Part shown: in pieces, positions 1 to 7,041 of the stretch
Layout of the letters: the number at the start of each line of letters is the position of its first letter
Numbering within the stretch: position 1 is the first letter of the stretch
Assembly: GCA_023488865.1 (NCBI GenBank)
Contig: JAMDDG010000129.1
Coordinates: forward strand, 1 to 12,396
Origin: Bacteroidota bacterium
GTDB lineage: Bacteria; Bacteroidota; Bacteroidia; Bacteroidales; Prolixibacteraceae
DNA: 12,396 bases
Direction of reading: 5' to 3'
Program-made: the position numbers and the translations under genes
The notes under the pieces: generated by a model
The model's database searches: none
What the model saw: only the letters and a program-made list of their open reading frames with translations
What the model was told of the DNA's origin: nothing

Positions 1-281
1 ACTTCGAACCAGACTTTCGTGATAATCAACCAGGTGTCCATCAGCAGGATTCCCTGACCGCATGATTCTGAGCTCTCTTTTTCTTGCTCTACCTGATTTC
101 GTGCAATTATTTCAAGATCGCTGTAACAATAAGGCCTGTTGATTGTTTCCACATAAGTTCGGGCATACTCGGGAATCCACGCTGCATTGAGCTGAAGCGC
201 CAATGCTTCGGTTAATGCTGTTTTACCGGTCGATTCCGGTCCGGTCACAACAACCTTCTTCAAACAATGGTCTCTTCGCAT
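1..281 (-). CDS. NadR-like ribosylnicotinamide kinase / AAA-family ATPase (3' part outside window)
   Basis: The first ~93 residues are visible; the C-terminus is cut by the window start. A P-loop GPESTGKT lies about 15 residues in, followed by WIPEYARTYVE and a Walker B-like LLMDTW. This is the pattern of the kinase domain of NadR, which phosphorylates nicotinamide riboside to NMN in NAD salvage. In Bacteroidota this domain often occurs alone, without the N-terminal adenylyltransferase seen in enterobacterial NadR, and that fits here because the P-loop is at the N-terminus. The ATG at 281 overlaps pnuC by 22 bp. A TTG at 263 (LKKVVVTGPESTGKT) would give a shorter and more typical N-terminus with a 4-bp overlap. 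The tight coupling to pnuC supports a transport-and-trap pair: PnuC imports the riboside and the kinase phosphorylates it. Family assignment is firm; exact substrate is inferred. Confidence 0.85.
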   Translation of the reverse strand, partial: MRRDHCLKKVVVTGPESTGKTALTEALALQLNAAWIPEYARTYVETINRPYCYSDLEIIARNQVEQEKESSESCGQGILLMDTWLIITKVWFE

Positions 282-865
282 GCCTCTGTATCCAATTCTT
301 TTTTCCATTCGAAATATCCGTAAACGGCCAATATGGCATAGACAAAAAAGAGTAAAGTGGTCGGGTACAATCCTTTCACAATAAACAATCCAATCGATAT
401 CGCGTCCACTACTACCCACATTAACCAGTGTTCGATCTTTTTCCGGGCTAACATCCAGGTCGCAACAATGCTTAATGCGGTCGTCAGGGCATCCCAATAG
501 GGTACCGGTGAATCAGTAAATCTCACCAAAACAAAAGCGATACCAATGAACAGCAGGATAGAAACAGCCATCAACTTCAACCATAAAACATGGGCAGTCC
601 TTGTTACCTGTAACGTGTCGCCTGTCGCACTACCGTGAAGCCAGCACCACCAACCGTATATGCTGATGGCCACATAATAGAACTGCAGCGACATATCTGC
701 ATAAATTTTTGAAGTAAAGAAAACAACGATGTAGAACAACGCGTTGAGCAAACCGACCGGCCAGGTAAGAAAATGCTGCCTGATAGAAAATCCCAAGTAT
801 AAAAAGCCCGTTAAAGTCCCGCAAACCTCAACATAATGATCAATAAGCCATTGGTAGATCGCCAT
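260..865 (-). CDS. pnuC: PnuC-family nicotinamide riboside transporter
   Basis: A 201-residue polytopic inner-membrane protein with about seven hydrophobic segments, the usual size for PnuC. Family signatures are WPVGLLNALFYIVVFF (about residues 35-50), YGWWCW (about 70-75) and the later PYWDALTTALSIVATWMLARK followed by WVVVDAISIGLF. PnuC proteins mediate facilitated diffusion of nicotinamide riboside and depend on cytoplasmic phosphorylation to trap it. The overlapping kinase gene downstream supplies that step, and this favours nicotinamide riboside over thiamine (some Bacteroidota PnuC relatives, PnuT, carry thiamine). The start lies 31 bp after the stop of the S41 protease gene on the same strand, so co-transcription is likely. 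No riboswitch is visible in that short gap. Confidence 0.92.
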   Translation of the reverse strand: MAIYQWLIDHYVEVCGTLTGFLYLGFSIRQHFLTWPVGLLNALFYIVVFFTSKIYADMSLQFYYVAISIYGWWCWLHGSATGDTLQVTRTAHVLWLKLMAVSILLFIGIAFVLVRFTDSPVPYWDALTTALSIVATWMLARKKIEHWLMWVVVDAISIGLFIVKGLYPTTLLFFVYAILAVYGYFEWKKELDTEACEETIV

Positions 866-896
866 CGCACCAGATTGTCAAAAGTTTATTTTATCC

Positions 897-2507
897 TCAC
901 CTGTTCAGGTAACGTGCATAAGCTTTTGGATCGGATAGCAGTTCCACAGCCTTCTTAACTTCTGGATCATCTTCGATCATGATCCTGTAATAATCGCCTG
1001 AATCATACAGATCCCTGGAAATTAAAGCCCTTATTTGCCTGAAGATAACATCTTGCAGGGCCTTCATACTCTCCTTGTCTTTTTTAACCCCGGCTTTTTC
1101 ACCCAGGGCCATCAGGTCATCCAGTACAGATGGAGAGACAATGAAATTATCTCTAAACAGCTGAAAATCAGAATATTTAGAGAGTATCTCTTTCCGGTGC
1201 TGATCAATATAGCTGATTACATAAGGAAAGAAAATATTTTTTCGAATCAGGGTGTTGAAGTATTTGTAGTGTATGGAAGTATCAAGGGGTACAAATATAT
1301 CGGGGACGATCCCTCCTCCGCCGTACACGGGTCTTTTGGTCACCAGGGTTCTGGTCATCAGGGAATCCGTGTTAGGGATACTGTCTTTGTTAAACAATTC
1401 CCCCCTTTCGTACCGTTTGGCATAATCGTTTCTGTAGTTTTCAAGATCGTCTTTGTACGGTTTCTGGATATTCCGACCGGCAGGTGTGTAATAATGTGCG
1501 GTTGTAAGCCGGATCATTGAGCCATCATTTAGTGCAAAAGGCTGTTGGACCAGTCCTTTGCCAAACGATCTCCGGCCAATAAGCACACCCCTGTCCCAAT
1601 CCTGAATGGCCCCGGATACGATCTCAGAAGCTGAAGCTGTGCCTTCGTCAATCAGGATCACCAAATTTCCTTTTAAAAAGTCCCCATTTGTTTTTGATCG
1701 ATAATCTTTCCTCGGACTGTGAGTACCCTCCGTATAGACAATCAATTTATCGGCTTCAAGGAATTGGTTGGCCAACTCATAAGCGGCACCGAGGTATCCG
1801 CCTCCATTGCCGCGCAAATCGAGGATCATGTTCTTGATCTTGCCCTCCTTTTCCATTTTTTTAACTGCTGTTTTATATTCTTCGATGGTCGTGGCCGAGA
1901 ACCTGTTCAATTTAATAAAGGCAGTCTCTTTATCGAGATGGAAAGCGGCATCCAGACTATAAATCGGGATTTTATCCCTGATAATGGTAAAATCAAGTGG
2001 GGCAGGTTCCCCTCTCCTGACAACTTTTAAGTTCACAGTTGTACCCTTATTGCCCCGTAACAGGCCAAATACATCCTGCGTTTTAATACCGATGGAAGCA
2101 ATATTTTTGGCATCGACCCGGATAATACGATCGCCCGGGCGCAACCCTACTTTTTCTGATGGACCTCCCGGAATCGTCGTCATTACGATCAGCGTATCCT
2201 GGATAATATTAAATGAGATACCGATACCCTCAAAATTTCCCTCCAAAGGCTGGTTCATCTCCTCAACTTCGCTTTTGGTAATGTATACCGAGTGAGGGTC
2301 CAGCCTGGCAAGCAAATCTACGATAGCATTTTCAGTTAACTTGTTCATATTGACGGTATCAACATAAAACGCATCCACCAATCTGAGCACCCTGCCAAAC
2401 TTAATTGCCTGACTCTGAAAATCCTGGGCAGAGATGCCCAATGATAGAAATAACAACGAAAGGGCAATTATTACACCTTTCGAAAAGCGAAAATATTCAT
2501 TCTTCAC
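897..2507 (-). CDS. S41-family C-terminal processing peptidase (CtpA/Prc-like) with PDZ domain
   Basis: Serine endopeptidase of the C-terminal processing family, acting on periplasmic or membrane-associated substrates. Numbered from the GTG at 2507 (536 residues): an N-terminal signal segment KGVIIALSLLFLSLGISAQ (about residues 10-28), a PDZ domain (about 90-180, GIGISFN and GLRPGDRIIRVD), then the peptidase core with RGNGGGYLGAA, the nucleophile in GTASASEIV (Ser292) and the general-base lysine in SFGKGLVQ (Lys317). The Ser-Lys spacing of 25 matches E. coli Prc/Tsp. The reading frame is open to 2594, but the longer version puts about 29 non-signal residues before the signal peptide, and a promoter-like TATCTTTG lies inside that extension, so the GTG start is preferred. 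About 180 residues follow the core without a recognised domain. Probably first gene of a unit with pnuC and the kinase; the functional link is unclear. Confidence 0.9.
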   Translation of the reverse strand: MKNEYFRFSKGVIIALSLLFLSLGISAQDFQSQAIKFGRVLRLVDAFYVDTVNMNKLTENAIVDLLARLDPHSVYITKSEVEEMNQPLEGNFEGIGISFNIIQDTLIVMTTIPGGPSEKVGLRPGDRIIRVDAKNIASIGIKTQDVFGLLRGNKGTTVNLKVVRRGEPAPLDFTIIRDKIPIYSLDAAFHLDKETAFIKLNRFSATTIEEYKTAVKKMEKEGKIKNMILDLRGNGGGYLGAAYELANQFLEADKLIVYTEGTHSPRKDYRSKTNGDFLKGNLVILIDEGTASASEIVSGAIQDWDRGVLIGRRSFGKGLVQQPFALNDGSMIRLTTAHYYTPAGRNIQKPYKDDLENYRNDYAKRYERGELFNKDSIPNTDSLMTRTLVTKRPVYGGGGIVPDIFVPLDTSIHYKYFNTLIRKNIFFPYVISYIDQHRKEILSKYSDFQLFRDNFIVSPSVLDDLMALGEKAGVKKDKESMKALQDVIFRQIRALISRDLYDSGDYYRIMIEDDPEVKKAVELLSDPKAYARYLNR

Positions 2508-2570
2508 GCTAAAAAATATAATGTTTATAAATTGAAAACCTGGACATTTGCACCTGATTTTCTTTGCAAA

Positions 2571-2578
2571 CAAAGATA
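2571..2578 (-). promoter_or_regulatory. Bacteroidota -7 promoter box (TATCTTTG) for the S41 protease unit
   Basis: On the minus strand this reads TATCTTTG, an exact match to the Bacteroidota -7 consensus TAnnTTTG. Transcription would begin near 2564, leaving about 55 nt before the GTG start at 2507. No good TTTG-type -33 element is seen 19-21 bp upstream, so this is a moderate prediction. Confidence 0.45.
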
Positions 2579-2660
2579 GCAAGTTATCTTCCACTTCTGC
2601 TTTGATGGTTAAAAAAGAAACGTAAAGTTCTCATGGAGTGCAGTCTCATAAAACCAAGAA

Positions 2661-2690
2661 AGCCTGTAATTCATAGCGAAATTACAGGCT
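2661..2690 (-). terminator. Hairpin terminator of the nitronate monooxygenase gene
   Basis: Perfect 11-bp inverted repeat (AGCCTGTAATT / AATTACAGGCT, arms 2661-2671 and 2680-2690) with an 8-nt loop, starting 23 bp after the stop of the flavoenzyme gene. On the minus strand it is followed by a T-rich stretch (TTCTTGGTTTTAT) rather than a clean U-run. It separates that gene from the protease unit downstream. Confidence 0.7.
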
Positions 2691-2712
2691 CACGAAAATT
2701 AGTATCCTAATT

Positions 2713-3804
2713 TTAGACTGAAAGCGCTACTTTCCCGCTCACGGCAGTCCTGTACTCGTCCAATAAGGTCGAGAACAACTCTTTAACAGAGATGATTTTA
2801 TCTGTTTTCCAGACATTGCTACCTGCAAAAGCATACCCGTTTTTAAAATTCCCCCGCAACGCGGAGGCCAGGGATGCCATAATGCAATAAGGTGCGGTAG
2901 TAATGTCGCAGGTTTTTACACAATTGACCGGACAAACAGCAGGACGTCTTTTCCCATTGTCAACATCATCGAGGAAAGAGCAGCTAATGGCACGTCCAGG
3001 CATACCGACCGGACTTTTTATAATTCTCACATCCTCTTCTTTTGCCTGAATATAAGCTTGTTTGAAACCGTCTGAGGCATCGCATTCCGTTGTGGTGACA
3101 AAGCGGGTGCCCATTTGAACACCGGCAGCCCCCTTTTTCAATATCTTAGCAATGTCCTCACCGGTGTAAATACCCCCAGCCGCGATTACCGGGATCTGTT
3201 TCCCGTATTTTTCGCCAAATTCATTGGCTACAGCGACTACGTCTCCGATAATATTCTCAAGTGAATAGTTTTCGTCAAAAATCTGATCTACTTTAAATCC
3301 AAGGTGGCCCCCGGCTTTAGGACCTTCCACCACAATGGCATCAGGCAGATATTGGTAATTGGTGTACCATTTGTTGCAGATCAGGGTTGCCGCCCTGGCG
3401 GAAGAGACGATTGGAACCAGTTTCGTTTCGGAACCAGGCGTTAAAAACTTGGGGAGGTCCAATGGCAGGCCTGCACCTGAAAAAATAATGTTGACTTTTT
3501 CTTTTATGGAAGTGGTGACTAAATCTGCGTAGTTGGACAATGCAACCATGATGTTTACCCCAAGTATCCCCTGGGATTTTTCGCGTGTTTTACGAATCTC
3601 TTCCGTCAGACCGTAAATGCAATTATTTAAATAGTCAGACGAATGATCTTTGTATAGAAATCCAATCCCTGCAGGGGAGATAACACCCACACCGCCTTCA
3701 TTGGCAACTGCAGAAGCCAGTCCTGATAAGGAAACCCCAACACCCATTCCTCCCTGAATTATGGGCAGCTTGATTTTCAGCCCACCAATATTCAATACTT
3801 TCAT
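2713..3804 (-). CDS. Nitronate monooxygenase / FabK-like FMN-dependent oxidoreductase family protein
   Basis: A 363-residue TIM-barrel flavoprotein of the nitronate monooxygenase (2-nitropropane dioxygenase) family, which oxidises alkyl nitronates; FabK enoyl-ACP reductases share the fold. Visible family motifs are PIIQGGMGVGVS (about residues 14-25), GVISPAG (40-46), VVEGPKAGGHLG (158-169), PVIAAGGIYTGEDI (205-218, phosphate-binding region) and GVQMGTRFVTT (228-238). Near the C-terminus is a cysteine cluster with Cys291, Cys295, Cys299 and Cys307, in CPVNCVKTCD and PYCI. From memory, related clusters occur in a subfamily of these proteins; their role is not established. The gene stands alone, with a hairpin terminator downstream and a 162-bp gap upstream holding LytTR-like half-sites. 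The true substrate cannot be told from sequence. Confidence 0.88.
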   Translation of the reverse strand: MKVLNIGGLKIKLPIIQGGMGVGVSLSGLASAVANEGGVGVISPAGIGFLYKDHSSDYLNNCIYGLTEEIRKTREKSQGILGVNIMVALSNYADLVTTSIKEKVNIIFSGAGLPLDLPKFLTPGSETKLVPIVSSARAATLICNKWYTNYQYLPDAIVVEGPKAGGHLGFKVDQIFDENYSLENIIGDVVAVANEFGEKYGKQIPVIAAGGIYTGEDIAKILKKGAAGVQMGTRFVTTTECDASDGFKQAYIQAKEEDVRIIKSPVGMPGRAISCSFLDDVDNGKRRPAVCPVNCVKTCDITTAPYCIMASLASALRGNFKNGYAFAGSNVWKTDKIISVKELFSTLLDEYRTAVSGKVALSV

Positions 3805-3897
3805 CGTATATCTTTTTTACACATTAACATTGCAATGGTAGATATAGAATAAGTTCTGACCAAATAAAAGGGTTATGCAGCCCAAAAAAGGTTGAAA

Positions 3898-3928
3898 ACA
3901 GTGAATTTTGGGATGAAATACAGTTTTT
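3898..3928 (+). promoter_or_regulatory. Putative LytTR binding site (two half-sites 22 bp apart)
   Basis: ACAGTGAAT (3898-3906) and ACAGTTTTT (3920-3928) are direct repeats whose starts are 22 bp apart. Each fits 8 of 9 positions of the published LytTR half-site pattern [TA][AC][CA]GTTN[AG][TG], and the spacing is that of two helical turns as in known LytTR sites. They sit about 95-125 bp upstream of the flavoenzyme start and just beyond the end of the LytTR gene. The match to the regulator encoded next door is suggestive, not proof. Confidence 0.4.
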
Positions 3929-3966
3929 CCGGGATGAATTTCACTTAGGTATAGATGATAAACCAT

Positions 3967-4827
3967 TTAACTTAGCTTCTCCTTGAATACAGAAACCCAG
4001 TTTCGGGAGACTGGCACGGTGAATTCCAATCGATCCATTTCCAAATGGTACCCATTTGATGATCTTTTCAATTTGGTCACTTTGTTGATATTGACCATCC
4101 AACAGCGGTGGCATTTCAACATTACTTCCGACGAGGCGAGCGCCTTTTCAACATTGGTAAATGATTGCCTGAAGAGTCTTTTTCGCACAGCCGATTTCCG
4201 GTCTATCCAATAAATCTCGACATAATTTCCTGAAGAGTGGATTAAAATGACCCGTTCAACCTCTTCGGCGAATGACTGCTTTTTATTCTCAGCAAGTAAA
4301 TGAACAGACTCCTGGTCAGGTGGGTTCTGGAAGGCATTGATCTCCTCTTTTAACCAGCTTTTACCGGTATCAATCATGTTGACCACTTTCATCTTCAGGG
4401 AGAGATTGTAACTGATCAGGTTAAAAAGCACCAGGGGCAGTAACGACAAGGCGCCGGTCCTGAAAAAAGGCAAATCAGTATAGGATACGGCCTTTGCCAG
4501 CCAGGCCATAAAGGTAAAAAGGGCAAAAAGATTGGAAAACATCCACACATTCCAAATCAGTTCCTTTCGGATGGTCCATTTGGCCGGATTAAAAAGTTTT
4601 GGAAATATCCCCGGAAGGATCAGGGTATTAAGAAAAAGGTCCGCAGCGGTCAGCAAACCTGCCCCAAGCACGAAATAACCATCATGCTCTGATTTTAAAA
4701 AATTAATCCCCAGTGGTTGAATGTATAACACAATGAGAATAAAGCCCATACTGACCAGCAAAATTGTTTTTGCATTGTGTTTGAAATTATTATTGAACTG
4801 GTATGGCTGATTTAAATTCTCAAACAT
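3967..4827 (-). CDS. Membrane-anchored LytTR-family DNA-binding regulator
   Basis: A 286-residue protein with an N-terminal membrane part and a C-terminal LytTR DNA-binding domain. Four hydrophobic segments are visible at about residues 20-41, 50-74, 88-110 and 122-142. A linker follows, then the LytTR domain at about 185-285, with VERVILIHSSGNYVEIYW, KRLFRQSFTNVEKAL, LKCHRCWMVNINKVTKLKR and FTVPVSRNW. LytTR domains bind direct-repeat sites in promoters. There is no response-regulator receiver domain, so signalling probably comes through the membrane segments rather than a phosphorelay; the signal is unknown. The gene is flanked by two exact copies of AAAACAGTGAAT (3895-3906 and 4850-4861), the second 23 bp before its own start, which would fit autoregulation. 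No partner gene is adjacent. Confidence 0.85.
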   Translation of the reverse strand: MFENLNQPYQFNNNFKHNAKTILLVSMGFILIVLYIQPLGINFLKSEHDGYFVLGAGLLTAADLFLNTLILPGIFPKLFNPAKWTIRKELIWNVWMFSNLFALFTFMAWLAKAVSYTDLPFFRTGALSLLPLVLFNLISYNLSLKMKVVNMIDTGKSWLKEEINAFQNPPDQESVHLLAENKKQSFAEEVERVILIHSSGNYVEIYWIDRKSAVRKRLFRQSFTNVEKALASSEVMLKCHRCWMVNINKVTKLKRSSNGYHLEMDRLEFTVPVSRNWVSVFKEKLS

Positions 4828-4849
4828 GTATTAATTTTCTTGTCGGGTT

Positions 4850-4861
4850 AAAACAGTGAAT
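4850..4861 (+). promoter_or_regulatory. Single LytTR-like half-site upstream of the LytTR gene
   Basis: AAAACAGTGAAT here repeats exactly the 12 bp at 3895-3906. It contains ACAGTGAAT, an 8/9 match to the LytTR half-site pattern, and lies 23 bp upstream of the regulator's ATG. No second half-site is seen at 21-22 bp on either side, so autoregulation is only a possibility. Confidence 0.25.
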
Positions 4862-4970
4862 CTCCCTTTGGGCCAAAATCATAGAAAAACATGGTGCGAT
4901 TGAACCGGATATAGAATTCTGAAATATAATTCTTTATTTTGAGACACTGATCAATTTGTATGAAAAATGC

Positions 4971-4998
4971 AAAAGCCCCGGAGCTACTCCGGGGCTTT
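4971..4998 (-). terminator. Strong intrinsic terminator of the tRNA-Asp pair
   Basis: A 12-bp perfect GC-rich stem (arms 4972-4983 and 4987-4998, AAAGCCCCGGAG on both strands) closed by a 3-nt loop. It begins only 1 nt past the discriminator base of the second tRNA. On the minus strand the stem is followed by TTTTGCATTTTT, a typical intrinsic terminator. The A-run on the other side would also let it work for plus-strand transcripts. Confidence 0.88.
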
Positions 4999-4999
4999 G

Positions 5000-5073
5000 C
5001 GGTCTGGACGGGACTCGAACCCGCGACCCCCTGCGTGACAGGCAGGTATTCTAACCAACTGAACTACCAAACC
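5000..5073 (-). tRNA. tRNA-Asp(GTC), second gene of the pair
   Basis: Minus-strand cloverleaf starting GGTTTGGTAGTTCAGTTGG. The acceptor stem GGTTTGG pairs with CCAGACC (one G-T), the anticodon loop CTGTCAC gives anticodon GTC (Asp), and the T arm carries GGTTCGAGTCC. The discriminator is G and no CCA is encoded, as is usual in Bacteroidota. It is identical in sequence to the copy at 5096-5169. Confidence 0.97.
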
Positions 5074-5095
5074 AAATAGATAAGAACTTTGAATG

Positions 5096-5169
5096 CGGTC
5101 TGGACGGGACTCGAACCCGCGACCCCCTGCGTGACAGGCAGGTATTCTAACCAACTGAACTACCAAACC
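5096..5169 (-). tRNA. tRNA-Asp(GTC), first gene of the pair
   Basis: Same 74-nt cloverleaf as the copy at 5000-5073, with the same GTC anticodon and no encoded CCA. The two genes are 22 bp apart. Identity extends a few bases beyond each tRNA (4998-5077 versus 5094-5173), as expected of a recent tandem duplication or gene conversion. Both are probably transcribed from the promoter at 5223-5254 and end at the shared terminator. Confidence 0.97.
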
Positions 5170-5469
5170 AAATTACTGAAAGGCTCTCGTTTTTAAACAA
5201 TAACGTTACCTCAAAAGCAGTGCAAATATACGACTTGTTTTTATTTATCCACAATGAACTTTCGATAAAAATTAACGCATTGCGAATGACGATGTTCTAA
5301 AGAGCGCCAATAGTCAAAATTTGGCAGTTTATAGTATGCATCTAATTGATTATATGAGTTCTATGATATTTCTGAAGTTCAGAACAAGTCTTTAATTTCT
5401 TCATTTTACTTCCATGAATTTTGTTGATTTAAAAAATGCATGCATTTGATTATAAATATTTTGAAGTGA
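5170..5469. other. Intergenic stretch between rsmD and the tRNA pair
   Basis: AT-rich, with no open frame that looks coding. Besides the tRNA promoter it holds a 14-bp palindrome AAATGCATGCATTT (5434-5447), 22 bp past the end of rsmD. On the minus strand this is followed by TTTAAATC and may be a weak terminator for DUF3822-rsmD. I see nothing else in it. Confidence 0.4.
5223..5254 (-). promoter_or_regulatory. Promoter of the tRNA-Asp pair
   Basis: On the minus strand TATATTTG (5230-5223) matches the Bacteroidota -7 box TAnnTTTG exactly, and a TTG (5254-5252) lies 21 bp upstream at the -33 position. The box ends 53 bp before the first tRNA. No other promoter is needed for the pair. Confidence 0.6.
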
Positions 5470-6015
5470 TTAGCCAGCAGATGGTTTGAAGAAAGAGAAG
5501 TGGACACTTCCATAAACCCTTTGTTCAAAAATATTGGGATGGGAAGCAAAATTGTCGCTCTTGCCATGTTCAAGTACCAACATCCCCCCAGGATTTATCA
5601 GCTGGTATTTTAAAACAAGATCAGGAATCTCTTTCAAAGAGTTAAGCTGATAGGGAGGGTCTGCAAAAATTAAGTCATATTTTTCGGTGCACCTTGGAAT
5701 ATATTTTAAGACATCATACCTCAAAAGATGAATTATCTTTTCCAGATGAAGTTGCTGGATGACAGATGAAATGAAGGCATAGTGGACATGGTCCAACTCA
5801 ACTGAGGTAACTGAATTACATCCCCTGGAAGCAAATTCGAAAGAGATACTTCCGGTTCCTGCAAACAGGTCCAGCACCCTGGTCTCTTCAAAATCGATCC
5901 TGTTGGCCAGAATATTAAAGAGATTTTCCCTGGCAAAATCGGTTGTTGGCCGGGCTTTAAAATTTTTACCAGGCTTAAAAAGCCGACCTTTTAATTCCCC
6001 CCCAATTATTCGCAT
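5470..6015 (-). CDS. rsmD: 16S rRNA (guanine966-N2)-methyltransferase RsmD
   Basis: A 181-residue SAM-dependent methyltransferase that modifies the N2 of G966 in 16S rRNA during 30S assembly. RsmD motifs in order are MRIIGGELKGR at the N-terminus, RPTTDFARENLFNIL (about residues 22-36), the SAM-binding LDLFAGTGSISFEFASRG (about 48-65), an acidic residue after the next strand in VTSVELD, and the catalytic DPPY (in FADPPYQL, about 119-122). Length is normal. The start overlaps the DUF3822 gene by 10 bp, so the two are translationally linked. Codons 5-7 contain a run of seven G (5997-6003). The frame before and after it matches the family, so no frameshift is suspected. Confidence 0.95.
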   Translation of the reverse strand: MRIIGGELKGRLFKPGKNFKARPTTDFARENLFNILANRIDFEETRVLDLFAGTGSISFEFASRGCNSVTSVELDHVHYAFISSVIQQLHLEKIIHLLRYDVLKYIPRCTEKYDLIFADPPYQLNSLKEIPDLVLKYQLINPGGMLVLEHGKSDNFASHPNIFEQRVYGSVHFSFFKPSAG

Positions 6016-6857
6016 TTGTAAAGATCAAGAAGTGAAGTGAAGTAATGGTCAGGTAATTGGTTAAAGGTATAACTATAGCTGTAAAAGGAAGTCGGATGGG
6101 CAAAAACTGTTTTTCTGACGTATTTTTTTAAGGTTTGATACATCGGCCCCGTCTGAGGAAACTGACCGTGGATAACAATCTCGGTGGTATCCGGCGGAAG
6201 TTTTAACTGATCAAATACATAAAGAACATAATAAATCACATCCTCTTCGCCGGAGTAATTAAATTGATTGCACAACAACAGTTTTGAGCCTGACAAAACG
6301 ATCAACTCAAAATAGGTACGGAAGAAATTCAGGTGTACCTGTTTCCTGTCGGGAAAATTCTTATTCTCTTTCAATGCCCTTTCGATAAGAGAAAAGAGAT
6401 TGTGCCTGATGCTGGCTTTCGGAAATTTGAGCGCAAGAAACTCCTTCAGGTTTTCCGGGATATTGAAGATGCACCATGCTTCAGCCTTGGGCAATTGGGT
6501 CTTTTCTATGAGGTAACCTTTTTCGACCTCGTGATTAAATCCAAAGAATTTTTCTGCGTATAAGTTATGAAAAAATGCCTGAGGTACCAGGGTGAAATTT
6601 TCGGAAGAGTAAATAATTTCAACACTTTTAAATTTCAGGTTAAGGTGTTCATCCCGATCCATCAATTCCCGAATATGCATGAAAAGTAATCTCGGGCGTT
6701 TCAGAAAAAAATTGGCAGATTTCAACACCGTGTACTTTCCCCTGGGAATATCCAGAATGGCAAAAGAAAATCCATCCAGGCTTATTTGGATGGACAAATG
6801 ATATAAATTACTCTGTTCGTGATCGAAAGATTTGTCGATAAAACAGATATCGTGCAT
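6006..6857 (-). CDS. DUF3822-family protein of unknown function
   Basis: A 283-residue soluble protein without signal peptide or membrane segments. The N-terminal part (CFIDKSFDHEQSNLYHLSIQISLDGFSFAILD) and its place directly before rsmD fit the Bacteroidota-specific family DUF3822, whose function is not known. The alternation of beta-strands such as LVPQAFF, KLLLCNQFNY, DVIYYVLYVFDQL and IVIHGQF resembles two-lobed ASKHA-like folds, but that is an impression. The recurring gene order DUF3822-rsmD suggests a role near ribosome maturation or co-expression for convenience; neither is shown. It is the first gene of the unit. The palindrome at 6878-6893 lies 20 bp upstream of its ATG. Confidence 0.75.
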   Translation of the reverse strand: MHDICFIDKSFDHEQSNLYHLSIQISLDGFSFAILDIPRGKYTVLKSANFFLKRPRLLFMHIRELMDRDEHLNLKFKSVEIIYSSENFTLVPQAFFHNLYAEKFFGFNHEVEKGYLIEKTQLPKAEAWCIFNIPENLKEFLALKFPKASIRHNLFSLIERALKENKNFPDRKQVHLNFFRTYFELIVLSGSKLLLCNQFNYSGEEDVIYYVLYVFDQLKLPPDTTEIVIHGQFPQTGPMYQTLKKYVRKTVFAHPTSFYSYSYTFNQLPDHYFTSLLDLYKCE

Positions 6858-6877
6858 TGAATTTTTTTATAGGTTCC

Positions 6878-6893
6878 TACCACAGCTGTGGTA
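6878..6893. promoter_or_regulatory. Perfect 16-bp palindrome between divergent genes (possible operator)
   Basis: TACCACAGCTGTGGTA is a perfect dyad 20 bp upstream of the DUF3822 start and about 150 bp upstream of the helicase start. There is no T-run and no gene ends here, so a terminator is unlikely. A dimeric repressor site is possible; no regulator can be named. Confidence 0.4.
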
Positions 6894-7041
6894 CTCATAT
6901 GTTGTCTAATAACTCAAAAAAGTAAAAAAATCAATGAATTTTAAATTGATTTTATAATTCTTCGCAATAAATTGGTTCACAATTCACAAATTTAAAAAAA
7001 TTCTTTGACTCTCGTGATACCCATAAAAAATAGCCGACCTG

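Noticed and set aside
1035..2295. Plus-strand frames opposite the S41 protease gene
   Set aside because: Antisense shadows of a firmly identified gene, with no motifs.
4984..5166. Open frame of 60 codons on the minus strand with a repeated VVQLVRIPACHAGGRGFESRPDR
   Set aside because: It is the two tRNA-Asp genes read as protein; the repeat in the peptide is the tRNA duplication.
5997..6003. Programmed or accidental frameshift at the seven-G run in rsmD
   Set aside because: The frame is family-like on both sides of the run, so the gene reads as intact.
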